Below the pieces are notes generated by a model that saw nothing but the letters and a program-made list of their open reading frames with translations, was not told the origin of the DNA and ran no database searches. Shown piece after piece: positions 8,774-18,061 of a stretch of DNA of 64,000 nt. Source of the DNA: Sphingomonas panacisoli. Its GTDB lineage: Bacteria; Pseudomonadota; Alphaproteobacteria; Sphingomonadales; Sphingomonadaceae. Numbering within the stretch: position 1 is the first letter of the stretch; each line of letters begins with the position of its first letter. The position numbers and the translations under genes are program-made. The stretch lies in the NCBI RefSeq assembly GCF_007859635.1, contig NZ_CP042306.1:2802001-2866000 (forward strand), read 5' to 3'.

Positions 8774-9748
8774 CTACAAGTCCAGCCTGAACTTCATCAG
8801 CAACGTGCGTTGAAGGAAGAACTGGTTGTCGTCGCTGACCATCCACAGGATCGTCGCTTCGCCCTCGCGCGTGATCGCCAACCCTTCGTAATTATCGACC
8901 GTCAGCGGCGCGTCGAATCGCGCGATCTCGCGGCCAGTGAAGATTTGGCCGGGCTTGATGCCGTGTACGTCGATGACCGTCAGTACGGCGCTCCAGCGAA
9001 ACGGCAGCGCAAACCGGCGGTTGAGCACCAGGATCCGCCCGTCGGGCAATTCGGTCGCGTCGCTGGGGTCGTAGCCGTCGGGCGGGCGATACGACGCGAG
9101 CATGGCGCTGTCCGGCTGCGTCACCGGATCGCCGGGGAACAGCAGCAAATCGCGCACCGGCCGGTCCTGCCGGTCGGTTTCGGCGATTACTAGAAAGCGG
9201 CCGTCGCGCAGCCGGACCAGCGATTCGGCGCCGCCATTCCTCTCCCAACGCGCCATCGCCTTCGGCGCCGCTTGATCAGCCGGCAGCGTCAGCCCCGGTC
9301 CGTAACGCCAGATCGCGTTGGCGCGTTCGAACCCGACCCACACCTGCCCGCTCGCCGGATCGACCGTCATCGATTCGCTGTCGCGCTCGCGCTTCTCCCA
9401 GCCGATGCCGGGCCCCGCGGGGAGATCGCCGAACGCGGGTTCGCCGACGCGGAATTGCGCGTCCATCCGGAACCGCACGATATCGCCATAGTCGCTCAGC
9501 AACGTGAAGCGGTCGCCGGCGACGCTCAGCGACGAAAACCCGCCAAATGCGTCGTCACGGCTCGTCAGGCTCACCCCGCCCAAAAAAGTCAGCGCACCGA
9601 CGCGGCGCTTGGCCGGATCGTCGGCGTCGAGCGAGACCGGGCGGGCGACGATATCGGCGTCCCGGCCCAGGATCGGCCGCTGGTCGCGCCAGCTCGCGGT
9701 CAGCTGCGTCACGATTAGGAGTATCAGGAACAGGCGCAGCCATCGCAT
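8774..9748 (-). CDS. Esterase-like activity of phytase family protein
   Basis: Predicted exported or anchored protein of about 324 residues. It begins with a hydrophobic segment MRWLRLFLILLIVTQLTAS and then shows beta-propeller-like repeats typical of the phytase-like domain: LTFLGGVSLTSRDDAFGGFS, RFTLLSDYGDIVRF, DSESMTVDPASGQVWVGFER, LPDGRILVLNRRF, VDNYEGLAITREGEATILWM. The ATG at 9748 is preceded by GAGGG at a good distance, so I prefer it over the ATGs at 9760 and 9829. Substrate unknown; the family name does not prove phytase activity. Confidence 0.82.
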   Translation of the reverse strand: MRWLRLFLILLIVTQLTASWRDQRPILGRDADIVARPVSLDADDPAKRRVGALTFLGGVSLTSRDDAFGGFSSLSVAGDRFTLLSDYGDIVRFRMDAQFRVGEPAFGDLPAGPGIGWEKRERDSESMTVDPASGQVWVGFERANAIWRYGPGLTLPADQAAPKAMARWERNGGAESLVRLRDGRFLVIAETDRQDRPVRDLLLFPGDPVTQPDSAMLASYRPPDGYDPSDATELPDGRILVLNRRFALPFRWSAVLTVIDVHGIKPGQIFTGREIARFDAPLTVDNYEGLAITREGEATILWMVSDDNQFFLQRTLLMKFRLDL

Positions 9749-9908
9749 CGCCGCCCTCATAGCGGCGTCGCCCGCCAGCGCGAGGCCCAACAGGCTTAAC
9801 GGCGGATAACGGATGCATTCAGCATCCACTCAAAGCGAATCGGGCAGAAGCTCTCCATCGACGGCGATCGCCGCCGAGTGTTTTTGAGAGACGGTAAGGA
9901 GACGATCC

Positions 9909-10292
9909 ATGTTGAAGAAACTGAGCCTCGTCGGCGCCGCGCTCGTGATGACCGCCACCGCGGTTATTCCCGCCGCGCCCGCCATGGCGCAAAGCCGCTA
10001 CGATCGCGGCTATCGCGACAACGGCTATGACCGCGGCGGTTACAACAACCGCTATTACGACAACGGCCGCACGTATCGCGGCTACGACCAGAACTACCGC
10101 AACTATCGCACGCCGCGCGAGTGCAAGACCGACCGCGGCACGATCATCGGCGCGATCGCCGGCGGCCTGCTCGGCAACGTCGTTGCCGGCCGTGGCGACC
10201 GGTTGCTTGGCACGGTGATCGGCGGTGCGGGCGGTGCTTTGGCCGGTCGCGAAGTCGCGAAGTCGGGGCAGCCCGGTTACTGCCGCCGCTGA
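9909..10292 (+). CDS. Exported protein with glycine-zipper 2TM domain
   Basis: Protein of 127 residues. A signal peptide (MLKKLSLVGAALVMTATAVI, cleavage after APAMAQ) leads into a Tyr/Asn/Arg/Gly-rich segment with RGYRDNGYDRGGYNNRYY-type repeats (about residues 30-72). The C-terminal part has a glycine zipper typical of the Rickettsia 17-kDa antigen-like family (GTIIGAIAGGLLGNVVAGRG, then LLGTVIGGAGGALAGREVA). AAGGAG sits upstream of the ATG. The domain is linked to outer-membrane or envelope-stress proteins; specific role unknown. Confidence 0.82.
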   Translation: MLKKLSLVGAALVMTATAVIPAAPAMAQSRYDRGYRDNGYDRGGYNNRYYDNGRTYRGYDQNYRNYRTPRECKTDRGTIIGAIAGGLLGNVVAGRGDRLLGTVIGGAGGALAGREVAKSGQPGYCRR

Positions 10293-10408
10293 GGTTCGCC
10301 GGCTCGGTTCCGTCTAAATCAACGGGCGCCGCAGCCGGCACTCCCTCCCAAGGTTTCTCCCGGGTCGCTTATCGGGAGAGATAGTCCCTCGCGTAGCGTT
10401 TGAGGGCG

Positions 10409-10440
10409 GAGACCGGTCCCGAAAGGGGCCGGTCTCTTGT
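10409..10440 (+). terminator. Terminator after the glycine-zipper gene
   Basis: GAGACCGGTCCC at 10409-10420 pairs with GGGGCCGGTCTC at 10425-10436 (one wobble) around a GAAA loop, followed by TTGTT. Confidence 0.75.
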
Positions 10441-10504
10441 TATGCGAGCCGGCGGCTCGCACGGCCGGCGGACGGCGCCAGCCGATCCGGCCGAGGGCGC
10501 TCGT

Positions 10505-10929
10505 TCAGTCGTCTTCGATTGCATCCCCCGCCGCAGCGCCCTCCAGCGCCGCCCGCGCTATGCCCGCCCCGCGCAGCAATGCCGCGACCCGGTCGGGAAT
10601 ACTCGCGACGTCGAACGGCTTCGTCACATAATCGTCCGCGCCGCCTTTGTCGGCGAGGTCGATGTGCAAGTGACTGGCTTTGCTGGTCAGCATCATGATC
10701 GGCAGGTTGGCGATCTCGGCATGGTCGCGGAGTCCGCCAGGATATGCATGCCCGATCGCCCGGGCAGCATCTGGTCCAGGATGACCAGATCGGCCTTGTT
10801 GTCCAAAATTCCCGCAACGGCATCGTCGCCGTGGCGGATCGGGATCACCTCGTGCTCGGCCTGTTCGAGCACCGGAGTAATCAGGTCGATCACCACATCG
10901 TCGTCGTCGACGATCACGATCTTGGCCAC
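10505..10929 (-). pseudogene. Single-domain response regulator, frameshifted
   Basis: Receiver protein of two-component signalling, about 141 residues if the frame is restored. The first frame (GTG start at 10929, AAGGAGAG upstream) encodes MAKIVIVDDDDVVIDLITPV and the phosphorylation site LVILDQMLPGRSGMHILAD with Asp52. The second frame continues with HAEIANLPIMMLTSKASHL and GGADDYVTKPFDVASI, which supply the conserved Thr/Ser and Lys. The frames meet near 10731, where adding one C on the coding strand (GGACTCC to GGACCTCC) gives a continuous LADLRDHAEIANLP. As read here the product stops after 78 residues and lacks the signalling face. A sequencing error is possible. No histidine kinase is adjacent. 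Confidence 0.8.
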
Positions 10930-11124
10930 AAAAGCTCTCCTTTGCTACGATGCGCCGACTGAACGCGCGCCGTGCGCGGGTGCTCCGCGACAACGTGGTG
11001 AACAATCGGTTTTGGGGATAAGGTTGGCGAGCGTGCGCTAGGTCCGGCAGCAGCCGACGACGAAGCCGTCGGCCGGGTTCGGCTTGGCGCCGACCCGCCG
11101 GCCGTGTCGGGCGCTTGCGCGACC

Positions 11125-11148
11125 GGCGCGGAAGCTGGCTTCCGCGCC
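11125..11148 (-). terminator. Perfect hairpin just after phaB
   Basis: GGCGCGGAAG at 11125-11134 pairs perfectly with CTTCCGCGCC at 11139-11148 around a 4-base loop, 9 bases past the phaB stop. There is no T-run, so it may be a weak terminator or an mRNA 3' stabiliser. Confidence 0.4.
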
Positions 11149-11156
11149 TGCGCCCG

Positions 11157-11879
11157 TCAGTACATATGTTGCCCGCCGTTGATGCTCAGTGTCGATCCGG
11201 TCACGAAGCCGGCATCTTCCGCCACCAGGAACCCGACGGCGCGCGCGATTTCGCTCGCCTGGCCGAGCCGCCCGACCGGGATTTTGGCGACGATCTTCGC
11301 CAGCACGTCGGCCGGCACCGCCGCCACCATGTCGGTGTCGATATAGCCCGGTGCGATCGCATTGACCGTAATGCCGAACCGCGCGCCTTCCTGCGCCAGC
11401 GCCTTGGTGAAGCCGTGGATGCCCGACTTCGCGGCGGCGTAATTTACCTGGCCGTACTGACCGGCCTGGCCGTTGATCGACCCGATATTGACGATCCGAC
11501 CCCAGCCGCGCTCCTTCATGCCCGGGAACACCGCCTTGGCCATCGTGAAGCAGCCGCCGAGATTGGTGTCGATCACCTCGTTCCACGCCGCCTTGTCCAT
11601 CTTCAGCAAAGTGCCATCGCGCGTGATGCCGGCATTGTTGACCAGCACATCGACCGCGCCGACCTCGTCCGCGACCTTCTGCACACCCGCCTGCGCGTCG
11701 TCGTAATTGCCGACGTCGAACTTGACGGTCTTGATCCCGGTGCGGTCGGTGAAGGCCTTGGCACGCTCGTCATTGCCGGCATAATTGGCGACGACGGTCA
11801 TCCCCATATCCTTGAGCGCGAGGCTGATCGCCTCGCCGATGCCGCGGGTGCCGCCGGTCACGATCGCAACGCGTGCCAT
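11157..11879 (-). CDS. phaB: Acetoacetyl-CoA reductase
   Basis: Short-chain dehydrogenase that reduces acetoacetyl-CoA to (R)-3-hydroxybutyryl-CoA with NADPH, the monomer-supply step of polyhydroxybutyrate synthesis. The protein is 240 residues. It has the cofactor motif VTGGTRGIG (7-15), NNAG (81-84), and the catalytic Ser134, Tyr147 and Lys151 in NIGSINGQAGQYGQVNYAAA with the following K. The C-terminus FVTGSTLSINGGQHMY is typical of PhaB rather than FabG. AGGAGAG precedes the ATG at 11879. No phaA or phaC is in the window. Confidence 0.9.
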   Translation of the reverse strand: MARVAIVTGGTRGIGEAISLALKDMGMTVVANYAGNDERAKAFTDRTGIKTVKFDVGNYDDAQAGVQKVADEVGAVDVLVNNAGITRDGTLLKMDKAAWNEVIDTNLGGCFTMAKAVFPGMKERGWGRIVNIGSINGQAGQYGQVNYAAAKSGIHGFTKALAQEGARFGITVNAIAPGYIDTDMVAAVPADVLAKIVAKIPVGRLGQASEIARAVGFLVAEDAGFVTGSTLSINGGQHMY

Positions 11880-11928
11880 GTCTTCTCTCCTAGTTTCGCT
11901 CGCGGTTCGCGAGTCGTTGGTCGTTACG

Positions 11929-12936
11929 CTATTGAGCGCCCGTCCACCCGGCAAGTTCCCGCGACATGATTGTCGTCAGCATCGTGATGCTGTCGGCGCT
12001 GTCGTTGAGGCAGGGGAGGTAGGCGAAGTCGGTGCCGCCCGCCGCGCGGAACGTCTCGCGCCCGCGAATGTCGAGTTCCTCGAGCGTCTCCAGGCAATCG
12101 GCGGAAAAGCCCGGCGCGACGACCGCGACGCGTTTGATCCCTTGCTCCGGCAACGCGGCGAGCGTTTTGTCGGTGGCCGGCTCGAGCCATTTCGCGCGGC
12201 CGAAGCGTGATTGAAATGTAACGATCGTGTCTTTTCCGAGCGCCGCGCCGAGGAGGCGCGCGGTCTTCTGGCAATGGCAATGATATGGATCGCCGAGCTC
12301 AAGCGTGCGTTGCGGCATGCCGTGAAAACTCGCGATCAGCGCTTGCGGTTCGAAGTCCAAAGCGGCCAGCGACGCCCGTACCGACGACGCCAGCGCCTCG
12401 ATATAGGCCGGATCGTCGTGATAGGGCGGCAAGGTCCGCACCGCCGGTTGCCAGCGCATCCCGGCCAGCGCGGCGAACGCCTTGTCGTTGGCGGTCGCGG
12501 TCGTCGCGGCGCAATATTGCGGGTAGAGCGGCGCGATCAGGATGCGGTCGCATCCCGCCGACTGCATCGCCGCGAGCCGGTCCGCGATCGCCGGCTTGCC
12601 GTAGCGCATCGCCCAATCCACGACGACGTCCGGTCCGAACGCATGCTTCAACGCCGCCGCCTGCGCGCGCGTGATCGCGGCGAGCGGCGAGCCGTCGTCG
12701 CGCCAGACTAAGCGATAAGCGTGCGCCGACTTCTTCGGTCGCGTGGTGAGCACGATCCCGCGCAAGATCGGCTGCCACAGCAAGGACGGGATCTCAACCA
12801 CGCGCTTGTCGGACAGGAATTCGGCGAGATAGCGCTGCACCGCTTTGGGGCTGGCATCGTCGGGGGTACCGAGATTGACCAGCAGCACCCCGATCTTGCG
12901 CGGCGGGATTGGGGGGTGGTGGGGGGGCAACCTCAC
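11929..12936 (-). CDS. hemH: Ferrochelatase
   Basis: Inserts Fe2+ into protoporphyrin IX, the last step of heme synthesis. About 335 residues. Recognisable blocks are KIGVLLVNLGTPDDASPKAV, RYLAEFLSDKRVVEIP, WAMRYGKPAIADRL, LIAPLYPQYCAATTA, LIASFHGMPQRTLELGDPYH (with the catalytic His) and FQSRFGRAKWLEPATD. The start is uncertain: GTG at 12936 is used here; TTG at 12930 and an ATG at 12996 are alternatives. The 12996 start would place coding sequence inside a palindromic repeat, so it is unlikely. It lies 49 bases upstream of phaB on the same strand. Confidence 0.93.
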   Translation of the reverse strand: MRLPPHHPPIPPRKIGVLLVNLGTPDDASPKAVQRYLAEFLSDKRVVEIPSLLWQPILRGIVLTTRPKKSAHAYRLVWRDDGSPLAAITRAQAAALKHAFGPDVVVDWAMRYGKPAIADRLAAMQSAGCDRILIAPLYPQYCAATTATANDKAFAALAGMRWQPAVRTLPPYHDDPAYIEALASSVRASLAALDFEPQALIASFHGMPQRTLELGDPYHCHCQKTARLLGAALGKDTIVTFQSRFGRAKWLEPATDKTLAALPEQGIKRVAVVAPGFSADCLETLEELDIRGRETFRAAGGTDFAYLPCLNDSADSITMLTTIMSRELAGWTGAQ

Positions 12937-12953
12937 GATACGCTCACACCGCC

Positions 12954-13048
12954 ATGCTGAACTTGTTTCAGCATCCATGTGCAATGCTGACCCCAAGCGC
13001 GTCGCTCATTTGTCGCGGCTCGCATGGACCCTGAAACAAGTTCAGGGT
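12954..13048. repeat. Inverted pair of 21-base palindromes (TGAACTTGTTTCA family)
   Basis: Two perfect 21-base hairpins, 12954-12974 (arms ATGCTGAA/TTCAGCAT) and 13028-13048 (arms ACCCTGAA/TTCAGGGT), share the 5-base loop CTTGT/ACAAG and lie in opposite orientation 53 bases apart, so the whole region can also fold as one large imperfect inverted repeat. It looks like an extragenic palindromic element unrelated to the CCGGC family found elsewhere in this window. Confidence 0.8.
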
Positions 13049-13066
13049 GACGACGGTGGAAGAGGC

Positions 13067-15316
13067 TCACGCTTCCCCCACCTTTAACGGCAGGCTGCGG
13101 ATGCGGAACCCCGTCGCCGATTGCAGTGCGTTGGCGATGGCCGGGGCGACCGGCGGGACGGCGAGTTCGCTGACGCCACCGGGATCGGCCTCGCTCGGGA
13201 TCAGCTCGACGGTGATATCCGGAACGTCGGCGAGGCGCGGCAAGTCGAGACCGCCCAGCCCCAGGCTCTCCGCCCAGCCGCCTTTGTACTTGGTGGACCC
13301 GCCCAGCGCCGCCGCCATGCCGAACACCAGTCCGCCTTCGATGTTCTGTTTGACGACGTCCGGGTTGATCGTCCGTCCGCAATCGGCCACCGCGACGATG
13401 CGGTCGACCCCGATCGATTGGTCCTCGTCGATATGCGCCTCCGCGAACACCGCGATATGGCTGCCGCGAAAACTATGGCAGGCTAGGCCCTGCCCGCTGC
13501 CCGTCACGCCGCCTTCCCAGCCGCCCAGCGCCGCGGCGGTCGTCAGACACCGCGCCAGCCGTGCATCGCCGCCCAGCATGCCGATGCGGAACGACATCGC
13601 CTCGGTGCCGGCGATATGCGCGAGTTCGTCGATGAAGCATTCGGTGAAGAAGCAGGTGTAGCTGTGGGCGCCCGACCGCCAATGCCCGGTCGGCAAGTCG
13701 ATATCTGCCTCGTGGAAATCGACCGCGTAGGACGGGATTTGATAGAAGGGCGTCGCGCCCGCCATCGCATAACCGTCCCGGCCGCTCGCCAGCGACAGCG
13801 CCGCCAAGGCGGTGTGGTCGTCGGCGAGCAAACGATGCGCAAGCTCGCGCCCGGTCGCCGGTGCGGCGATCTTCGTCAGCAGGCCGGTGATCCGCCCCTG
13901 ATTGTCGATCCGCCCCGCCATCCGTGCGAGTGCCGGCGCGCGCGGGCGGTCCTGCTGGATGTCCTCGGCCCGCGACCACATCACCTGGACCGGACGCTTG
14001 AGATCGCGGGCGAGCATTGCTGCCTGGACCGCGGCGTCGTGTTCCAGGTTGATCCCGAACCCGCCGCCGATCGGCATGGGGTGGATCACGACCGCGCCGT
14101 CCGCGACCCCCGTCGCTGCCGCCACCGCCGCGCGGACCAGACTGGGTGCGAGCGTCGGCGCCCAGACTTCGACGCTGCCGTCGGTCCACGCCGCGGTCGC
14201 CGCGCGCGTTTCGACCGGCGCGTGGAGCGCGGGGTCGGCGCGATACGTCGCGGTCACGACGCTTACGCCCTTGAACGCCGCACCGACATCCCCCGCCGAC
14301 ACCATGCGGACGCCTGGCCCCTTCAACGCGGTATCGAGCGCGCGGCGGATGGTGGTGGTCGATCCCGGCGTGCCGGGGATACGGAAGCGCGGGCGCACCG
14401 CCGCGATCGCACGATCCGCCGCCCACCAATCGGACGCGATCGCCGCGACCCAGCGCTCTTTCCTGACGATCGCCACGACACCACGGATCTTCTCCGCAGC
14501 CTTGGTATCGCAATCGAGCAGCGTCGCGTCGGGCGCAGGCGCCGCGCGGACCGCCGCGAACACCATGCCCGGCAACCGAACGTCACCGGCGAAATTCACC
14601 GATCCGTCCACCTTCGCCGGGCTGTCGAGCCTGGGCAGCGACTGTCCGGTCAGCCGCCCGGTCTCGCCGCCGCGCAGCGGTACCGGATCGGGAACACTGC
14701 CGCCGGCCGCCTCTGCCGCCAATTCGCCGAAGCGGAGCTTGTCCTTGCCGTGCACGACGAACCCGCCCGCCGTGCCGCACGATCGCCAGTCCAGGCCCCA
14801 GCGCTTCGCGGCGGCCATTTGCAGCAACACGCGCGCCGCCGCGCCGGCCTCGCGCAGGTCGCCTTCGAACTGGCGGATCGACGTCGATCCCGCGGTCAGC
14901 ATCAGCGCGCTCGACGTGACATGGCCGTCGCGCAGGCCCTGCGGCAACCGATCGAACGCGCCTTCGAACAGTTCGGACGCCGCCATCGGGTTGGCGTAGA
15001 GCTGGTTGAGCGGTGCCGGCTCGACCGCGATGGTCCGCCAGTCCGCGCCCAGTTCGTCGGCGACGATCTGTGGCAAGGTCGTCCACACGCCCTGCCCATG
15101 CTCGGCCTGCGGCACCGCGACCGCGATATGCCCGTCCTCACCGATCTTGAGCCAGGCGTTGAAGATGTGCTCGCCCTTCGCGGCGGTCAGGTTCGCCGCA
15201 TAGTGCCGCGGCCACACCGCCCACGCGACGACCAACCCCACGCCCGCGCCGCCGCCGATCAGGAGGTTGCGGCGGGTGAGCATCGGCTTCGATACGGGCT
15301 GGGCGGCGTCGGCCAT
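13067..15316 (-). CDS. Molybdopterin-binding subunit of a xanthine dehydrogenase/isoquinoline oxidoreductase-type enzyme
   Basis: Large catalytic subunit of a molybdenum hydroxylase, 749 residues. It opens with a twin-arginine-like export signal (LTRRNLLIGGGAGVGLVVAW, about residues 13-32), as in the IorB/aldehyde oxidase group attached to or exported across the membrane. Conserved parts are NAWLKIGEDGHIAVAVPQAE, HGQGVWTTLPQIVADELGAD, MPIGGGFGINLEHDAAVQAA, and the C-terminal cofactor segment VSELAVPPVAPAIANALQSA containing the family's catalytic Glu. Such subunits normally pair with a small [2Fe-2S] protein; none is encoded nearby. Substrate cannot be predicted. Confidence 0.87.
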   Translation of the reverse strand: MADAAQPVSKPMLTRRNLLIGGGAGVGLVVAWAVWPRHYAANLTAAKGEHIFNAWLKIGEDGHIAVAVPQAEHGQGVWTTLPQIVADELGADWRTIAVEPAPLNQLYANPMAASELFEGAFDRLPQGLRDGHVTSSALMLTAGSTSIRQFEGDLREAGAAARVLLQMAAAKRWGLDWRSCGTAGGFVVHGKDKLRFGELAAEAAGGSVPDPVPLRGGETGRLTGQSLPRLDSPAKVDGSVNFAGDVRLPGMVFAAVRAAPAPDATLLDCDTKAAEKIRGVVAIVRKERWVAAIASDWWAADRAIAAVRPRFRIPGTPGSTTTIRRALDTALKGPGVRMVSAGDVGAAFKGVSVVTATYRADPALHAPVETRAATAAWTDGSVEVWAPTLAPSLVRAAVAAATGVADGAVVIHPMPIGGGFGINLEHDAAVQAAMLARDLKRPVQVMWSRAEDIQQDRPRAPALARMAGRIDNQGRITGLLTKIAAPATGRELAHRLLADDHTALAALSLASGRDGYAMAGATPFYQIPSYAVDFHEADIDLPTGHWRSGAHSYTCFFTECFIDELAHIAGTEAMSFRIGMLGGDARLARCLTTAAALGGWEGGVTGSGQGLACHSFRGSHIAVFAEAHIDEDQSIGVDRIVAVADCGRTINPDVVKQNIEGGLVFGMAAALGGSTKYKGGWAESLGLGGLDLPRLADVPDITVELIPSEADPGGVSELAVPPVAPAIANALQSATGFRIRSLPLKVGEA

Positions 15317-15345
15317 GTGAATCCCTACCGTGCCACTTCCCATCC

Positions 15346-15431
15346 GTCACCCCGGCCTTGTGCCGGGGTCCGCATCACCACGAACGATACCGCCTGTTGC
15401 AGGGCAGACCCCGGCACAAGGCCGGGGTGAC
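15346..15431. repeat. Perfect 25-base inverted repeat of the CCGGC palindrome family
   Basis: The left arm 15346-15370 (begins GTCACCCCGGC) is exactly complementary to the right arm 15407-15431, with a 36-base spacer. Each arm is itself nearly palindromic (CCCCGGC, CTTGT, GCCGGGG). It fills the gap between the molybdopterin subunit and the acyl-CoA synthetase genes. Confidence 0.88.
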
Positions 15432-15433
15432 GA

Positions 15434-17113
15434 CTAGGCCATCGCCCGATATTTCGCCCTGAGCCCGACCTTGTCGATCTTCTCGGTCCCGAGCCGGGGC
15501 AGCGGGTCGCGCGCGATCCAGATCCGCGCCGGCACCTTGAACGCCGCGATATGATGACGGAGGAAATCCTGCAGCTCGCCTTCGGTGCAATCGTCGCCGG
15601 GATGGAAATGCACCACCGCGCCCGGCACTTCGCCGAACCGCTCGTCGGCCAGTCCGAACACCGCGGTCTCGGCGACGAGCGGATGTTCGTAGATCGCGGC
15701 CTCGACCTCCTGACAGCTGATATTCTCGCCGCCGCGAATGATGATGTCCTTCTTGCGGTCGACGATGAACAGATAGCCGTCCGCGTCGAGATAGCCGATG
15801 TCGCCGGTCAGGAAGTAGCCGTCCTTGCTGAACGCCGCGGCGGTCGCATCGGGCCGGTGCCAATATTCGCGGAAGTTGCAGATCGAGCGGATCGCGATTT
15901 CGCCGCGCTCGCCCTGCGGCACCTTGTTCCCCGCATTGTCGAGGATCGCGAGGTCGACCAGCGGCAGCGACGCGCGTCCGGTCGAATTCGGCTTGGCGAG
16001 GTAATTGTCGCGCCAATTGCCGCAGCCGACACCGTTGGTTTCGGTCAGGCCGTACCCGATCAGCGGCGCGCCGCCGCCCATCTCCTCGTTGATCCGCCGC
16101 ACGTGATCGACCGGGCGCGGCGCGCCGCCCGCGGCGAAATCGGTCACCGACGACAGGTCGTACTTGGCGCGGTCGGGATGCGTCAGGATCTCGAAGCTCA
16201 TCAGTGGCACGCCGACGAAATAGCTGATCCGTTCCAACTCGATCAGCCGCATCGCCTCGGTCGCGTCCCATTTGGGCATCAGCACGAGTTTGCGCCCCAT
16301 CGCGAACGATTGCAGCATCACCGGCACTTCGGCGGTGACGTGAAACAAGGGCACGTTGAGCAGGGTCGAGGGCTGCCCCTCCGGCGGCTTGCCGTCCTCG
16401 GTCGCGAGGCCGAGCATCACCAGCGCCTGCGCGAGATAGTTGAGAATCGCCTGCAGCACCGCGCGATGATCGCTGAGCGCGCCCTTCGACTGGCCCGTCG
16501 AGCCCGAGGTGAACAGGATGGTCGCGAGATCATCGGGGCCGAGCTCGGGCAAATCGGCATCGGCGTCCGACGCCACCGATGCGAGCGCCTGCGCCAGCGG
16601 CTGGAGATCGTCGATCACCACGACGCGCGCCGTCAGCCCATCGACCTCGGTCAGTCGCTTCACGCGCGGCGGGTCGGCAAACACGATGCTGCATTCGACC
16701 TCGGTCAGCGCGCCGGCGAACTCTTCCGACTGCCACCAGCCGTTGAGCAGCACCGCAACCCCGCCCGCGATCAGCGTGCCCATATAAAGCGCGATCCAGG
16801 ACGGCGAATTGCGCATCGCGATTCCCACGCGGTCGCCGCGCGCCAGCCCGCCCGCGACCAGCGCCTTCGCCACGCGCACCGCCTCGGCATGGACCTCGCC
16901 GAACGTCAGCCGCTCGTCGCCCGACACCAGGAACGTCGCGTCCTGATGCTCGGCGCAATAGTGCGCGAAGTAGTGCGCCAGACTCGGCGGCGCCGCGGCG
17001 ATCATCGGGTAGGTGCGACCGCCGACCGTCACCTCGGTCAGCCCCATCGGACCGCCATCGCCGATCAGCTTGCCGATCCCCGCATCCATCCGCCCGTCGA
17101 GCACGCTCGGCAT
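15434..17113 (-). CDS. Acyl-CoA synthetase (AMP-forming), class I adenylating enzyme
   Basis: Activates a carboxylic acid as acyl-AMP and then as its CoA thioester. The protein is 559 residues. The ATP-binding P-loop [17 protein letters not shown], the motif [13 protein letters not shown], the adenylation signature [20 protein letters not shown] with [14 protein letters not shown], and the C-terminal catalytic lysine region [18 protein letters not shown] are all present. GGAGAGAG precedes the ATG at 17113; a GTG at 17125 overlaps that site and is less likely. Substrate (fatty or aromatic acid) is not decided by the sequence. It is separated from the downstream oxidoreductase gene by an inverted repeat. 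Confidence 0.9.
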   Translation of the reverse strand: MPSVLDGRMDAGIGKLIGDGGPMGLTEVTVGGRTYPMIAAAPPSLAHYFAHYCAEHQDATFLVSGDERLTFGEVHAEAVRVAKALVAGGLARGDRVGIAMRNSPSWIALYMGTLIAGGVAVLLNGWWQSEEFAGALTEVECSIVFADPPRVKRLTEVDGLTARVVVIDDLQPLAQALASVASDADADLPELGPDDLATILFTSGSTGQSKGALSDHRAVLQAILNYLAQALVMLGLATEDGKPPEGQPSTLLNVPLFHVTAEVPVMLQSFAMGRKLVLMPKWDATEAMRLIELERISYFVGVPLMSFEILTHPDRAKYDLSSVTDFAAGGAPRPVDHVRRINEEMGGGAPLIGYGLTETNGVGCGNWRDNYLAKPNSTGRASLPLVDLAILDNAGNKVPQGERGEIAIRSICNFREYWHRPDATAAAFSKDGYFLTGDIGYLDADGYLFIVDRKKDIIIRGGENISCQEVEAAIYEHPLVAETAVFGLADERFGEVPGAVVHFHPGDDCTEGELQDFLRHHIAAFKVPARIWIARDPLPRLGTEKIDKVGLRAKYRAMA

Positions 17114-17178
17114 CGCTCTCTCCACTTGGTCTTACTGCCCGACACCCTTATGGAGGCGCGAAACCCCGGGGAAAAGCC

Positions 17179-18060
17179 TTGATCCTGCACGCACTGACCG
17201 CGATCGATTTCAACGACCTGCATCTGTCGAAGGTGCTGTTGCATATCCATTTGTTCGGGCGCGATTTGTTCGACATCAAATGGTATTCGATCGCGTACAT
17301 CGCCGGGATCGTCGTCGGCTGGATGTACCTGATGCGCCTGCTCAAGGCGCCGGGCGCGCCGATGGCGAGCCGCCATGCCGAGGATCTGGTGTTCTACGCG
17401 ACGCTCGGAATCATCCTGGGCGGGCGAATCGGTTACGTGCTGTTCTACGATCCGTCGCTGTTCCTATCGGTCAAATTCTTTATGCTGTGGGAAGGCGGCA
17501 TGTCGTTCCACGGCGGCGTCATCGGCACGACGCTGGGGATCATCCTGTTCGCGCGGCGGCATAAGCTCGATTGGCTGCGCATCCACGATTACGTCGCGTG
17601 TTGCGCGCCGTTCGGATTGCTGTTCGGCCGGCTCGCCAATTTCGTGAACGGCGAATTGTGGGGCAAGCCCGCCGATCCCAACCTGCCCTGGGCGGTCATC
17701 TTCCACGGCACGCCAAAGGATGTCGCGCGGCATCCGAGCCAGCTCTACGAAGCGGGCCTCGAAGGCGTCGTCCTGTTCGCGATCCTGTGGTTCGCCTTCT
17801 GGAAGACCAAGGCGCGCTACCAGCCGGGCAAGCTCGTCGGGCTGTTCATCCTGTTCTACGGCCTGTTCCGCTACATCGTGGAATTCTTCCGCGAGCCCGA
17901 CAGCCAATATGCCGACAGTCCGATCCTCGGCGTTGCGGGGCTGCATATGGGGCAGTTGCTGTGCATCCCGATGGTGCTGGGCGGGCTCTATTTGATCTGG
18001 ACCGCCAAGACCCGCCGCGACCGCGTGACGCCGATCGCGGGAGACGAAGCGGTCGCGTGA
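17179..18060 (+). CDS. lgt: Prolipoprotein diacylglyceryl transferase
   Basis: Inner-membrane enzyme that transfers diacylglycerol from phosphatidylglycerol to the lipobox cysteine of prolipoproteins. 293 residues with seven predicted membrane segments. Key motifs are [34 protein letters not shown] (Lgt signature), [14 protein letters not shown] and [16 protein letters not shown]. The start is TTG at 17179, with GGGGAAAAG just upstream; no ATG or GTG is available in frame. First gene of a four-gene run lgt-midA-GNAT-pgeF. Confidence 0.96.
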   Translation: MILHALTAIDFNDLHLSKVLLHIHLFGRDLFDIKWYSIAYIAGIVVGWMYLMRLLKAPGAPMASRHAEDLVFYATLGIILGGRIGYVLFYDPSLFLSVKFFMLWEGGMSFHGGVIGTTLGIILFARRHKLDWLRIHDYVACCAPFGLLFGRLANFVNGELWGKPADPNLPWAVIFHGTPKDVARHPSQLYEAGLEGVVLFAILWFAFWKTKARYQPGKLVGLFILFYGLFRYIVEFFREPDSQYADSPILGVAGLHMGQLLCIPMVLGGLYLIWTAKTRRDRVTPIAGDEAVA

Positions 18061-18061
18061 G

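Noticed and set aside
13616..15430. Long open frames on the plus strand opposite the molybdopterin subunit
   Set aside because: They are antisense to a clear gene, have arginine/alanine-rich low-quality sequence and no domain; high GC creates them.
15551..17182. Plus-strand frame of over 500 codons opposite the acyl-CoA synthetase
   Set aside because: Shadow of the synthetase gene; the minus frame has all catalytic motifs.
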